Assembly: GCA_032158295.1 (NCBI GenBank)
Contig: CM063245.1
Coordinates: 26,531,726 to 26,595,725 of the forward strand
Reading direction: 5' to 3'
DNA length: 64,000 nt
Origin: Pycnopodia helianthoides
Lineage: Eukaryota > Echinodermata > Asteroidea > Forcipulatida > Asteriidae
In this document: piece after piece, positions 1 through 13,300 of the stretch
Layout: every line of letters begins with the position of its first letter
Numbering within the stretch: the first letter of the stretch is position 1
Notes under the pieces: generated by a model
Database searches by the model: none
The model's input: only the letters and a program-made list of their open reading frames with translations
Told to the model about the DNA's origin: nothing
Position numbers and translations under genes: made by a program

Positions 1-734
1 TAGAAACGAACTTGCTTACAATCCTTAAAACCGTCATTACTATTCTTAAAGAGACACCCTGCCTTGGATTGGGCGATTTCGGCTATAAAAAGCGCTTGTT
101 ATGAAATGAATATGGTTGGAAAGATGTTTCAATAGTAGAATATGATGATCCACACAAATATGCCTCGAAATCGTGTGGTTTTCATTTTACTTCGTAAACT
201 AACACAGTCCGCCATTTTGTCACGAGTCAAAAATTTGGTTCTACAAAATTATGGACCGTGTTAGTTCACGAAGTAAAGGAGTTCACGAAGTAATTGTCAA
301 AGACCAGTATCCTCACTTGGTGATGCACAAAATAACACAACTGTGGAAATTTGGGCTCAATTGATCATCGAAATTGCAAGAAAGTAATGATGAAAAAAAA
401 AAACCCAAAACAAACAAAAAAACCTTGTTGCACAGAATTGTATTCAGATGCTTGAAAAAGGCTAAGCTTTTCCTAAATTCATATTTTGGGGGTGAAAACT
501 TTCCGTTTTTCACAAAAACTACATTACTTCAAAGGGGGTCGTTTCTAACAATGTTTTATGATATCAACAGCTCTCCAGTGCTTTTCACCAAGTAAGTTTT
601 TTAAGATCCTTAACTTGTGGAGAAATATTACCAAAAGTACACCCTACCTTTAATATCTGCCAGTAAATTGACCAAACCACCATACGAGGGACAAACGTAT
701 ACGCGTTACGTTGTAAGCACAAGCTGACAAGGTT

Positions 735-1068
735 TTTTTTCCCATAGGTTAAAAGGGTTTCGCTCTCTAAGTGTGTTGTTAACATGCCCAGGTATTGCCT
801 GGTTTAATTTAAGCATAATTATTTGCTTAATTAAATAATTTTTCATAATGTGGTTTATCTACCATTGACAATTGACAGACCGATTTTGTACACAAAAGAT
901 GCTGGCAGAGTTTTCCCGCCCTTTCTATTGAAATAGTTGATTGACACCCCCTCTAGGATGTGTGGCATGGTCAAGCTCAGAGTATCACGGCATTTGAGCT
1001 GAGCAGTCAGTGTGTACGATGCGGTTAAGACAAAGGAAATATTTACATGTCAGCATGTGCTGACAACG
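735..1068 (+). repeat. Dispersed repeat I, copy 1
   Basis: CCAGGTATTGCCTGGTTTAA, ATCTACCATTGACAATTGAC and GTGTGGCATGGTC recur at 57520-57870. No coding frame; borders approximate. Confidence 0.6.
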
Positions 1069-1206
1069 TAACGGTGAATCATCAAAATTTTACTTTCTGT
1101 GTACATGAACGGATGCAGTCACCACATGGACAATACCACACTGCAGGCTACCACACTCATAAAACAACAAACTGAAACATTGGCCCGTAATTATCCAGAA
1201 TCTAAC

Positions 1207-1338
1207 CCGTGACGCAGTCTGGTCCAGCCCAATTTTCAAGACATTCTCCAGCACACGACCCCGTCATCTTGTTACAGCTGAAGATACTACATCGACACGT
1301 CTCGGAGCAATTCACACCATACGTGCCTCCACTGCATT
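1207..1338 (-). CDS. Gene A exon 8: EGF5 domain
   Basis: Phase-1 exon of 132 nt: ECSGGTYGVNCSETCRC, then CNKMTGSCAGECLENW and AGPDC. Acceptor TTTTATCTTAG, donor GTTAGA at 1206. Intact frame. The gene must continue left of the window; no further exon was recognised in 1-1206. Confidence 0.8.
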
Positions 1339-4300
1339 CTAAGATAAAATAAGAAGAATGTTTGAGAAATTACAGGATTTTAAGTAATGTACTTTCTGGG
1401 AAACAATAGTGCAAACAGAATTTTCAAGTTGGCATTTGAGTTTGTTCTGAATACGTTTTTGGAAACATAAAGGGTACATAACGTTGACGTTACGTTCTTC
1501 CCCTAGGTTCTATTGTACACATTAAAGGCAGGGTGTGCTTTTGACAATTGCTCCACAAGTTTATTGGCCATACAAACTTACTTGTCATGACAACTAGCGC
1601 ATTTTACAATAACGCATCAACGCGCTTTACATTAGTGCCCTGGTCATTGGGCCAATAGCATTCCTGTAATCTTCCTCAGCTCCCTGGGGAGTATACAGCC
1701 CTGCGCTGCCGTGGCGCTCCGAATTAGGCTTTCCAAACACAATATCAACCTCTACCCTCGCAGGTACCCATTTATACCCCTGACATAGTTCCTTTAAGGA
1801 ACATTACAGAATTGGTAAGAAAAATACTTGTAAAATATACTTTTTTATCACAGATTTACATAAAACTTACACGGTCTAATGATGATGATAGTAGAAAATG
1901 CCATATTTGATGAAAAATGAATAAATTTTCCGATTGGAGTTTATCGCTCAGTGAGCGTTTTATTCATTTGTTGAATCTATATGATTTCATGCAAATGTGT
2001 AGTCGGTTTTTTCACTATTTTCTCGTGACCCAGTTGGCCGATCGATCCAAACTTCTACAGGTTTGTCAGTTTATTTATATGGTGGATTACATAAAGTGCT
2101 TGCACTGCCAGCAACTGTTTTGTTAGCAAAAACCAATTCTGTAATGTTCCTTTAATATACTTATAATTTTGTTTCTTCTCGAGTTCTGCAGCACAACTAT
2201 TACAACCTCAAGGAAATATCACTTGTTTATTCCTAGTCTGAAAATGCTTTTCCGTTTCCGGTGTGAAGAGAAATCCGGGTATTTGACCGTGAAGTTGGCC
2301 TTTATCAACGTACACTTTCCCGGACTTTGTGGTCAAGGTTGTCCCTAAACAATACAATAATTTTGATATCAAATTTGTTGAAACGAGTTGGCCATATGTA
2401 CAAAGAAAATACTAAAGACTGAGAGTTCAGCATCAAAGATCGGACAGAACAGCGAGTTCCATAGATGGCTGTCTGGCAGGGGGGGGGGGGGTTGGGTAGA
2501 GAGCCAATTGAAATCTATCCAACTGACAGAGGACAGCACCGAATAGGAGCAAAGCTGCTGCACGCAGAGATAAGGAAGGCCTTTAAAGGCACAGTACACG
2601 TTTGGTAATTACTCTGAAAATTAATGGCAATAAAAACTTTACTTGGTAAGAAGGACAGCAGCCTTGGGTAGTATAATGAATTTTGAAGTACTTTCGGTTA
2701 TGGAAAACATATCACTTTTTATTCCCCAAATTTTGAATCTGAGAAGCGTGTCAGAAACGCTTCTCAGACTGTGTATTCCTATGGGATTTATCCTGCGTGG
2801 TTAAATATTCGCTCCGGTTTTTCGGTGATATCTCAAAACCGCGACCACCTTTTGAAGTGACATTTTCATAGGTTAGTTTTACTGTATGTACCTACATTTA
2901 TATAGAATTAACACAATCAGTAGGCTCCAATCACCAAACGTGTACTGTGCCTTTAAACTGAAATATAACTTCAATTGCTTTAGTGTACCAAACCATTTGT
3001 AAAACTAAAGTTGTGGGGAATTGAGGGGCCGTCTAAGGTCTCACCGTCCTGCGTAGCATTTAAACAAAAAAAAAGGGAATCATGTTAAATCCCGTGAACT
3101 TCTTTTCAAGGTTGATACAATGAATGTTGACACTTTTGTACTTTTAAATATTACGAGGTAGATAAATGTCCAGGGAAAATAGTACATCGGGGTGTATCCA
3201 AAAAGTACAACATAACTTCTTAATCCAATGTTGTTTTTAAAGTGTAAGGTGCAAAGTTCTGTATGAAAAGACACGATTATATTGGTTTAAAGCAATTCTG
3301 GAACCACTTGCACAACATTGGGCTATCCCCAAGAAATGACGTAATTAAACACAGTTTGTTTTAATTTTGTTATTGGAAGTGAAGATGTGCTTCAGAGTTG
3401 ACGTCATGCAGTCAAAGATTGGGTCAAATTCTATAACAAAGTAGAGTACCGGTGTGGCAGGAGATTATGTTGTTTGTTTGTTTGTTTGTTTGTTTGTGTA
3501 GAAATGGCGTCCGATAAAGCCCTCTATTGACTCAACCTCCTTCAGTCCATGTCAATTTACCGTATGGTGGACATACGCACACTCGCACACCAACACAAAC
3601 GCACACCACACTTACCGGGGGGGGGGGGGTGACAAGATCCCCTATGGCTAAGTCTAGGACACCGGATGGTTACTTTGCCCTTGGCTTGGCTTCACCAATA
3701 ATGCAGACATGCTCGTAAGCCTTTGATAAATGCTATAGTTACAGGGAATGAATTAAAAGAAAAACACAAACTCATCAGGAAGTTTGGTTGAAAGTGTATA
3801 GACCGGATATGAATTGGCAGCTACAGCTACACGGCTATGACTGTTGCTAAGGGTGCTGCTAAAGACATCCCTAACTCACAACGCATGATGACGCAGCGAT
3901 CCAGCCGTAGCCATAGCCATATAGTCGCCAATTCGGACACGGCCTTTACCTTGGCAGTTCAGGCTTCCAGGCGTGCCCAACGATCTGAAGCCAGGATTGC
4001 ATTGGTTGTTAACGCATTGTCCCGTCACTCGATCGCAGGGCTGGTCGTCCGTACACTGACACTTCTGTGTGCAGGTTTCACCGTAGTAATCACTCTCGCA
4101 AACGTCTGGGACTTCAAAGGAAATAAACAGATGGACTTTTGAGTTGATTTGGATTCAAATGAAATGCAATCTGTTGCCACCTGTTATCATCTCGTTTGTT
4201 AAAACGAAGGTTTGCCGACGTAGCCACTGTTGTCCCCATTTTCCAATCTATGAAAAGTTTCTTGTTGCTGTTGTTGTTGTTTTTTAAACTAAAAACATAA

Positions 4301-7300
4301 ATATTGGTATATAGGACTAAGTATCATTGAAGTAATCGACCCCCCCCCCAAAAAAAAACTCTAGCAGTGATCAAATTTCTGACTGAATAACATCTGATAT
4401 AATACTCGTCAATTTTTTTCTCTTCTTCTGTTAAAGACGAAACATGAAACGTTTGGAATAGATAAATGCACGACGGAGAGCACTTGGCTTGTAACGAGAT
4501 AGATAATTAAGGAATTTTATGAAACTACTGTTTTTAATCAGATTGCAGGTAAATCGAAGCAAATTGAAGCAAAGGAGACAAAATAATAGCATATAGTTTA
4601 AGTTTCACTTGCCACAAATTGTGCTAATACTGGGTTATTGTGTGTGCTAAACTACCGTATGTTTTAGTCAACCAATGACCTACTTTGACAGTTGTTTCCG
4701 GACCACGATATTGAGCATCCATTGCTGCTGCCAAGACATTGTCCAGTAAAACGATCACAGAACGTCGATTGACGACAGTGACACTCTTGCAGGCAACTTG
4801 CTCCATACTGTCCAGGTGAGCATTCTATGACCACACATCGAGAAAGTTGGCAATACAAAAACATTCATCGCAATCCGTGTTAGATTTGAAATTTGATATG
4901 GCGGGAAAACAGCCTAGAAACTAAAATTATGCAGTAAGACACTGGTGGCGGTTCTTTCAGTGTGAAAAGTTCAATTGCTTTCCAGTTCCATTTCCCCTTA
5001 AAGGAACATTACAGAATTGGTAAGAAAAAAACTTGTAAAATGTACTTTTTTATCACAGATTTACATAAAACTTACAAGGTCTAATGATGATGATAGTAGA
5101 AAACATCCCTTAAAATATTTCTGTCTGAAATGCCATATTTGATGAGAAATGAATAAACTAATTTTCCGATTGGAGTTTATCGCTCAGTGAGCGTTTTATT
5201 CATTTGTTGAATCTATATGATTTCATGCAAATGTGTAATCGGTTTTTCACTATTTTCTCTTGACCCAGATGGCCGATCGATCTCAAACTTCTACAGGTTT
5301 GTCAGTTTATGTATATGGTGGATTACATAAAGTGCTTACACTGCCAGCAACTATTCTGTAATGTTCCTTTAAGCTGCTAGTTTCACTTTGAAAGTATCAA
5401 AGCAGTTCTGCCTCTTCAATCGCTACACTGTTTCGATTGTGAAATTAAGTATCTAATTTCACATTTACTCATGTGAACTTTGGAAGTGACCAAAGAGTAC
5501 CTCGTGTGTAAAACCAATAACCAAGATTGAACTGAAGTTTCAACTGCCTTCAATCACGTACTTTTCAGGCAGGATGACGTCACAACTCTTTCTCATTTCC
5601 GAGAATGTGTGACGTAGGAACCAGTTTGTAAAAATTTCCATTTTTCGGAGATTGTTTTTAATAAAGCACGCGTTATGAAATAAATTATCTCTGAAAACCA
5701 ACCTGAAGAACAGTCGTAGTTTCGGAACCCTGGGGCGCATGTACATCCCATTGGATCAGGAAGGCAGAATACTTGCCCGGTACATGACGAGGTAGAGCTG
5801 GAACACGTGATCTCGCAATTGAATCCAGCTTTATTTTCCCCACATGCTGCGATAAAAAGGGTATAAGAAAAGAAACAAACTGAAAACAAAACCACCCCCA
5901 AAAATCAATCAATATTAAAATGTTTTGACGTCAGTTCCAGAATCCCTACGCTTCCATTTTGATTTCCTTTTTTGATGCTCCTTCCCCCAACTTTACTTAC
6001 TATAGACCTTTATCATGGTGCGTCCATCTTGATTTTCTCACATTCATGATTTTCTCCCATTTATGTTTAAATATAAAATTAGCCTATACTGCCGATACAC
6101 TCAATAATATGTTTTCTTTGGCATCGTCTTTGCACTGTAGAGCATTGAAGGGTGATTTATATGTAAACTATAGCCGAACCTCACTTCATAACAACAGTCT
6201 TAGACAACTTGGAATTGCATATTGGAACAGTCTCAACATGATTTTAAAGCTGGCTGTCTCATTACATAGAAAACTAAAACACCATCTGTCTGGTTTTTAT
6301 TTGTAATGAATTTATCATATTAACCTTTATTTAAATAATATAGTTTCTGCTGCCCTCCTGTACTCTGTTTACTTTTGGTTATTGTATTTGTGTATTTTGT
6401 CTGTCCATTGTTCAATGTTCTATAATTCCAATAGGGAAAAACTCTCAAGCACTGAGATTCTCTCTTTCCCTGCACGCCGACATGATGTATGCATTGATAA
6501 GATTCTTTTGTACAAGTCAACGTAATATCATAATACATGTATATATAATGTGTATTAATTCTGAAAAGTTATAATGTACGTACATTGTACATGTAAATTC
6601 TGTTAGTGCGAAATAAATGTCAAATCAACCAATCAATGTAACCAAACCGAGGCTGGAAGGAGAAACAGTCTGGTTCCCTTTTGTACAATGAATGTTATTA
6701 TTTATTGTTAGTATTGGATACAATGAACTTGACCAAGATGGTGGAAGCATGATAAATGTATAAAGCCTTCAAATTGAGAAGTATTTTTTATAAAATAGAC
6801 TGTGCAGGTTAAGCGCGTATCGAAAACGAGAAAACAACTCGAACAAAGACTATATATTTTTTTTTATAAAATCAAATTTTCTTTTAAAAATATATTTATA
6901 CAAAATGCTTAATAAATAATAAAAGCCATGGCAATTCGTTATGGATAAAGTTCAAATTTGTATATAATACAAACTACTTGTTATATTTAACAAAGAAACG
7001 AAATTAATACTATAGGGACGAGGATGCTTATTTAAAAAAAAAAAAACACATTTGTCAATCACGCCCGAATTTGTGCATCCATTACATTGGTTTAATGAAA
7101 ACAGTTACATCAGTTGGGCAAAATTCTTACTTGTTTACCAACCATAAAACGGAGGTCAAATCTTATTCTCGGTTTTTTTCTTGTTGATTTGTCAAAATTA
7201 TTTTACTTTCAAATATTTAATTTAATGGCAAAATTTTTTCCCACCAATGTATAGATTTTCCCGGCCGATTTCGGCAAACAATCTTTCAATTTCATTAACA

Positions 7301-10300
7301 CGCATTCAAATTCACGCATTTCCCCCTAATCCACTCAAACTAGGGTTTCATTTTAGCTATCAATGCATTCTATTTCGTTTTCGTGCACACATGCTTTCGT
7401 TTCAGTCATTCTGTTGTGCATAGACATTCAAGACTACACTTTGGCCATTCTTAAGTTGAATTTCTACTACCTTTGTACAATTGATGAAATCAAATTAAGA
7501 CTCATCGAAGCGAACATAAATTTGTTGCTAGCTAGCGTTTTCTTTTTTGTTTATGTGCAATGAATTTCAACTTGCGTGCGTTCAATTTCAACAAAAGTTA
7601 TGGCTCCCGAGTTAGCTGACAAGAACTCTTTTACTGGCGCTTCAGTTATACGAAGCGTCTCCGTCCCTATTACTGTGTTTCGTTCTAATTGTATAATATT
7701 GTTCTTCTGTTGCTTTGTTATCCTTAAAGTTAAAGCCTGTATCCTTAAAGTTAAAGCCTGTACCCGATAAGTTTGAAATATAATCAAAAAGTTCTAAATC
7801 TTTTGCTATATAGCCTTGAGAATGTTTGCCCTCAAATCGTTTCACAATCGTTTTAAAAGAGTTTTAAAAGAAACAAGAGTCTCAAAGTATAAGGGGCCGT
7901 TAAAAAACTAATAGAAACAAATCATTGTTGTTGTTTTCCAGTGCATTTTTTTCACAGGTCCTTTTCTTTTTCTGTTTATACATTTCTTCAATTCATTTAT
8001 TTATATATCTGAGGTTAGTTTCTTTAACCTTCAATGTTCTGACGTACTTCATCTCGGCATGTAAGTTTGGCTGTGATTATACTGTAGTATAAAAATGAAT
8101 TCTCCTCAAAACTTGATAGACAAGTACAAATCAGACAGCACATCATATAATTTGAATTTGAATGCAAACACTTGGAAAATGTTTGCTCATTGATTAAATT
8201 GAATCGTTGACCAGCTTGACTTGCTGCTGGCTTTTACGAAATTGAATGAGTCTTGCGGCCTATGAAATTGATTGATTTTATTTGACCAGTGAATGCTAAA
8301 CTGGTGAAGTTGAATTACTCATTTTGACTGTTAAATGCTGATTTATTGGAGCGATCATTTTCAAATGAAATTGAATGAGCCGGGTGTTAAAATGACGGGA
8401 TTTTTGTTGAAATTGTCCGGGAAAACCATGTAGTATCATGTTTATAGCCGTAAACTACGTTAAACTAAAGTATTTGAAGAAACAGAATCGCGCACATGTA
8501 AAACTCAAAACTCAACTTGGTCCCGGAAGTTCAAATACCCGCGAGACTTGCACAGTCTATTGCCTGCCATGCAACAGACAATATTCACATCAAGGTAAAA
8601 TTAGTTTTAATAAAACGTGTAGTTATACTGTGTAATTATTAATGGAGGGTATTGTGGGCCAGGTTCAGTATTGAGGAAAAGAATGTCATTGATAACAACA
8701 CTTTCGAAACATGGATAAAGCAAACTAAAATAAACTGATTTATTTTAAACCGTGCAACTTCATGGCTAATGGAGTTCCATATTATCATGCAAAGAAAGCT
8801 ACGGGAATTCGCGACACTTTTATTTGTATGTTTTCAATTTAACCACGGACCAAGTTCGCGCAAGAACTATCGTTGACCATAGTTCGAAAAGTTAGCCTAA
8901 ACTCTGTCTAGTCGACGATAGTTGGACTACGCTATAGTCGACTATTTGGAACCAGCCTACCGGGCATGGTTGCATCGCTGGTAACCAATAGCCGTTTTCA
9001 TAGCACAGTGCAGAGTGGCCAGTTATCAGAAAATGATTTCGGACGTTGAGCCACTGGTTGCGTTGACATGACATGACTCGAGTCGTTCGCACTTCAACTT
9101 CAGTGCGCATGACCTATACGTACGTCACTAAACAGCCACTAGATTAACCATTGGTCCTTGCGCGAACTTTCTCACAACCAGCTCCTCAGAATAGAATGTC
9201 CGTGTTTGCCTTCATTAGTCACAACGATAGCAATAGTAAAACTTTCTGTCCAATTTTATTCAATCATTTTCTGTTTTTCAACTTTCGCATATTTTCTAAG
9301 TGCATCAAATTTTTCATGAAGTGGTCCTTCCACCGTGAACCCTCTTTCAGTTTCTAAAATTAAATTATCGTGAGAAAAAGAAAATCAACACTTTCAGAGA
9401 AAACTCAAGGAAACAAAATGTCAAAAACTAAATCCATTTGATACAATCTCCAAGCGTTTATGCACACGGGCAGTTTAAGCTCTAATTCGCCATAGTTCCC
9501 TATCAGTGGCCGCTTCCTATTATTTGTGGTGGTATACAATATTTGTGACCTTTCGAAAGGTCAGAATAGAAAGCTTTCTATTCTTTTAAATAAAAATGAC
9601 TGTAAAAATTTTCTGCATTACTGTTAACATATCACAATTTTGGCGCCTTGCAAAATGCCACTCCTCCAATTTTTAATGGAACATAAGGGAGAATCCAAAA
9701 TCATCACCCGCGCTTTGAACACATCACTACCCGTACCTTTGTGTTCTTTGTGCAGCCCTCCGAGTAAATGCTCGTCGGGACATAAAGAAGGTAAAAATAT
9801 GAAACGCCATTTTGGTTTTAAGATATATAGCCTCCAAAAACCCACCTAACCCTCTCCTTCTCAGTTGAAACTATGTATTAAGATCTTATTGTATTTTTTA
9901 AAAACCTTGAGTGAGGGCTAGTATAACACTAAGTCACGATAAATGTTATTTATTTCACTGTTTTCTCCAAAGTGAAATGCCCTGGGGGAGTCAAGGTCCT
10001 TGATATCCTAGACTGGACCATTCCACATATCTAAGAGGGGGGATCAGGTCCCAGAGTTTTGCAGGTTTGTTTATAGGGGCTGACAAATATTTTCACTCAA
10101 GTATTTCGTGCACAAAATTGTACGTACATACATACAGATCTACCCATCTAACCCTCTGATAAAGTGGAGCCACTTGTTCTTTGTAACCGGCTTCCAGATG
10201 TCTTGCTGACAGCCTGTGCAAGGTTCTAAGGTTCAAAACACCCCCTCCCCCTGCCAATCAGAATTGTTGGCTTACTGGGGAGCCAGTAATTAGTGGAACC

Positions 10301-13300
10301 TTCCCGTGTTTGTGTAATTCCTGGGGTTACTCCCTCATAAAATGCGTCACGTACCTGTAAGACAGTTGGTACCAATGAAACCAACAGGACACACACACCG
10401 TCCGTTCTGATCATTGCATATTCCACCGTTGTAGCATTTATCACACACCCTGTTGCAGCTCGGTGGACCCCATCGTCCAGCCGGGCAATCTACAGAACCA
10501 AAAACAAAGTTAGTAAACGATGAAGGGATTTTACCACGGTGGTGAACCACTTGTGTTATTTGTCCAGGTTGTCACCACTACACTGAGAAAGGTCGGTGTG
10601 TTGGAGGAAAATGCTTGTTCTACTATTTATAAATTCTGCCTCATCCAAAGTAAATTGAGGGCGCCGAAGTGTGATACTTACGGAGCTCCTAAAGGGACAT
10701 GTGATCAAAACAAAGTCACGTGCCAAAAAATCATTTTGTGAGCTCGAAATAAACGCAAAATTATTTATTTCGTGCATGTGTTCGAATTTCGAGTGCACAC
10801 AAAATCATTTCGTGCACACGAAATGATTTTGTGTGCACAACATTATTTCATGAGCTTACAAGCCAACGTGAGAAAGTTTTCTGGGAGAAAATCACACAGA
10901 CACACACAAATCCAAGCTGCCGGTAAAACCATGGTAAAATCTTACCCCCCCCCCAAGAAAAAACGCATATATTTATGCAAATTACATCATTTGTCGGAAT
11001 ACAGGAACCCGCTATCAGATGGTTCTTATAAGAACTGTAGTGGTCCTCAATTAAGAAGCCCAATTACATAGAATGAAAAACCCATACGGTTCCAGTGAGA
11101 ACTAATCTCGCAACTGTTCCTGTGAGGGAGAACCATTTCATGGTGACATTTCGCAGACAACACAAAATCTTACACTTTGCCAACTTTGATGTGAATAAAG
11201 GGGTAACATCTCACAATATGAATTCACATGTAATTTGTTATTGTAGGCTTCTTATGTTCAAGTTACGATACAAAACGTATACAACTTTCAATGGTTCAAT
11301 ACCTCGAGGGGCGTTTCTATGGCAATAGATCCATAAAGCTGGATACACCCTAAGGACATCACTTCAATCTTCCCAATCACTCTATTTCTGGCTCGATTTT
11401 ACCGGGCACTGAAGCACTATAGGTTACAACAGAGAAACTGTTCGTCTGAGTAGGGAGAAACTGTGGATAACGTACCTCCAGAGCATCCAAGAAGGAAATG
11501 ACTAATACCCTTCTGTCTTTGCCTTCTCCTTTTCCCACACAGATATCCCCTTTTATGTCTGCCTCAGTCACTGATTAATGACTTTTTCTCCCTCTTCCCA
11601 CCTTTGATTTCATCTCTTGTGTTTCCAACCTCTTGTGGTTAAACCAGCCCTGCCCTCTCCTACCGCCTTTGTTTCCTTCATTTTGCATTCCTTACTTTTT
11701 CTGTGTGCTTTCTGCCGCTCTTTTCATCTATATCTCCAATTGCATGACTTGACTGCTTCTGTTACACTAGTATAGATGGATTATAATAGACGTCATCGGC
11801 CGCCATCTTTGATGAATTGTGCACGCGTGAAGAGCTATCATTGGCTGAGAGTCGTGCATAGCGCGTACACGCGTGCACTTTTCCATCGTTTTACATCAAA
11901 GATGGCGGTCAATGACGCGTATTGCAATCCATCTATACCTGTTTATGTGTGTTGTGTTGTGTTGTCATTTAGCCTTCGGGAACGACTCTGCTTGTATCGA
12001 AACGTCGGGCCATGAACTTTGTTTTGTATGAACTTTCAAAACTATCAGAGTGTAGTATTAGTGCCGACCAAGAAATTCATGGAACGCACACTGCCACTTT
12101 TGTAAATAAGAGACGATATAATTGTACTTGCCCCTGACTATCAGTCTGATGAGCCCCTGTCTGGCATAGTCTTCGTTGTAATAAGTCACATTCGTACACG
12201 CCGGCATCCTCCTTCGTTATTGCATTCCCGATAGTGTAGCTACCCGTAGCTGTTCTTTGCAGGATGGCCGAGTTGTTGAACCGCCATGCGAAGTCATTGT
12301 ATGATTGTACGATACCAGTCATCCGCAGGACAACCCCTTGATCGCCACGGTTAATGTCTTCGTGTACAGTCCGTCAGCCGGAACAATTTTTGCTGGTGGT
12401 CAGGAAGGAGCGAACAGAACATAATTTTATTACAAAATTCGTTTGCAATCAAACCAACGGAACATTGTGGCACCACCAAGTCGACATTTTGGGACTGGTT
12501 TTTATAATATTTGATAACTGTGAAACCTACGTTGCTGTTGTTGTTTTTTCCAAACCCAGAATTACGGTAAATATAATTTGAAGGATATTCCCTTTTTAAC
12601 GGACGTTGCTGATAAACTGTAGACAAGTTTTCTCTGGCTGTTTCTATAGGTACGCATATCAGTTGCGGCATATCAAATCATTAAAATGCAATTGGTATGC
12701 AGGACTTACCAAATTGTAATTTGATGGATTTGTATAATCCTTTCTTCTGACCTACACTACGATTTAAGTGCGTCCCGCGATTATCCCTTTTAAACACGAA
12801 ATACAGGTGTCACTAGCAACAGAGACTGAACTTGACATCTTCAATGGATGAAGACTAGAAAGACCCAACCTCGTCCCCATGGTTTACTTTATTTCCAACC
12901 ATGTTTACAATAGTAAACCCTGGGAGGGAAACTCCTTACTTGGACCCTGATTGGACAAAACCAAATGTTAACCTTTGTCAAAACAGCCGGCCGGCAACAA
13001 ATGTACAAACAGGCTATTAAATCTGGTACCGGACCACGAGACCATGACGAAGATGTGAATTTCGAAAAGCAGCCAGACTGTTCTAATTTGCATACGTATC
13101 CAAAATGTTTGGATATGCAAATGATCCAATACCAGGGTGAGAGAGCGGTCAACCTGGTACTGCTCGAAACACCCTGGGGACGAGGTTGAGAAGGACCCGA
13201 TTCGTAATAAGTCATAACCTTAGCGGTCAGGTGTTGCGTGACAACAAATATAATACATACATCTTTATACGCACGCGTTTCGGCGTAAAGATCTTTTTCA

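Noticed and set aside
8836..9175. Clean terminal-inverted-repeat element
   Set aside because: GTTCGCGCAAG recurs near both ends, but arms are out of register and borders cannot be fixed.
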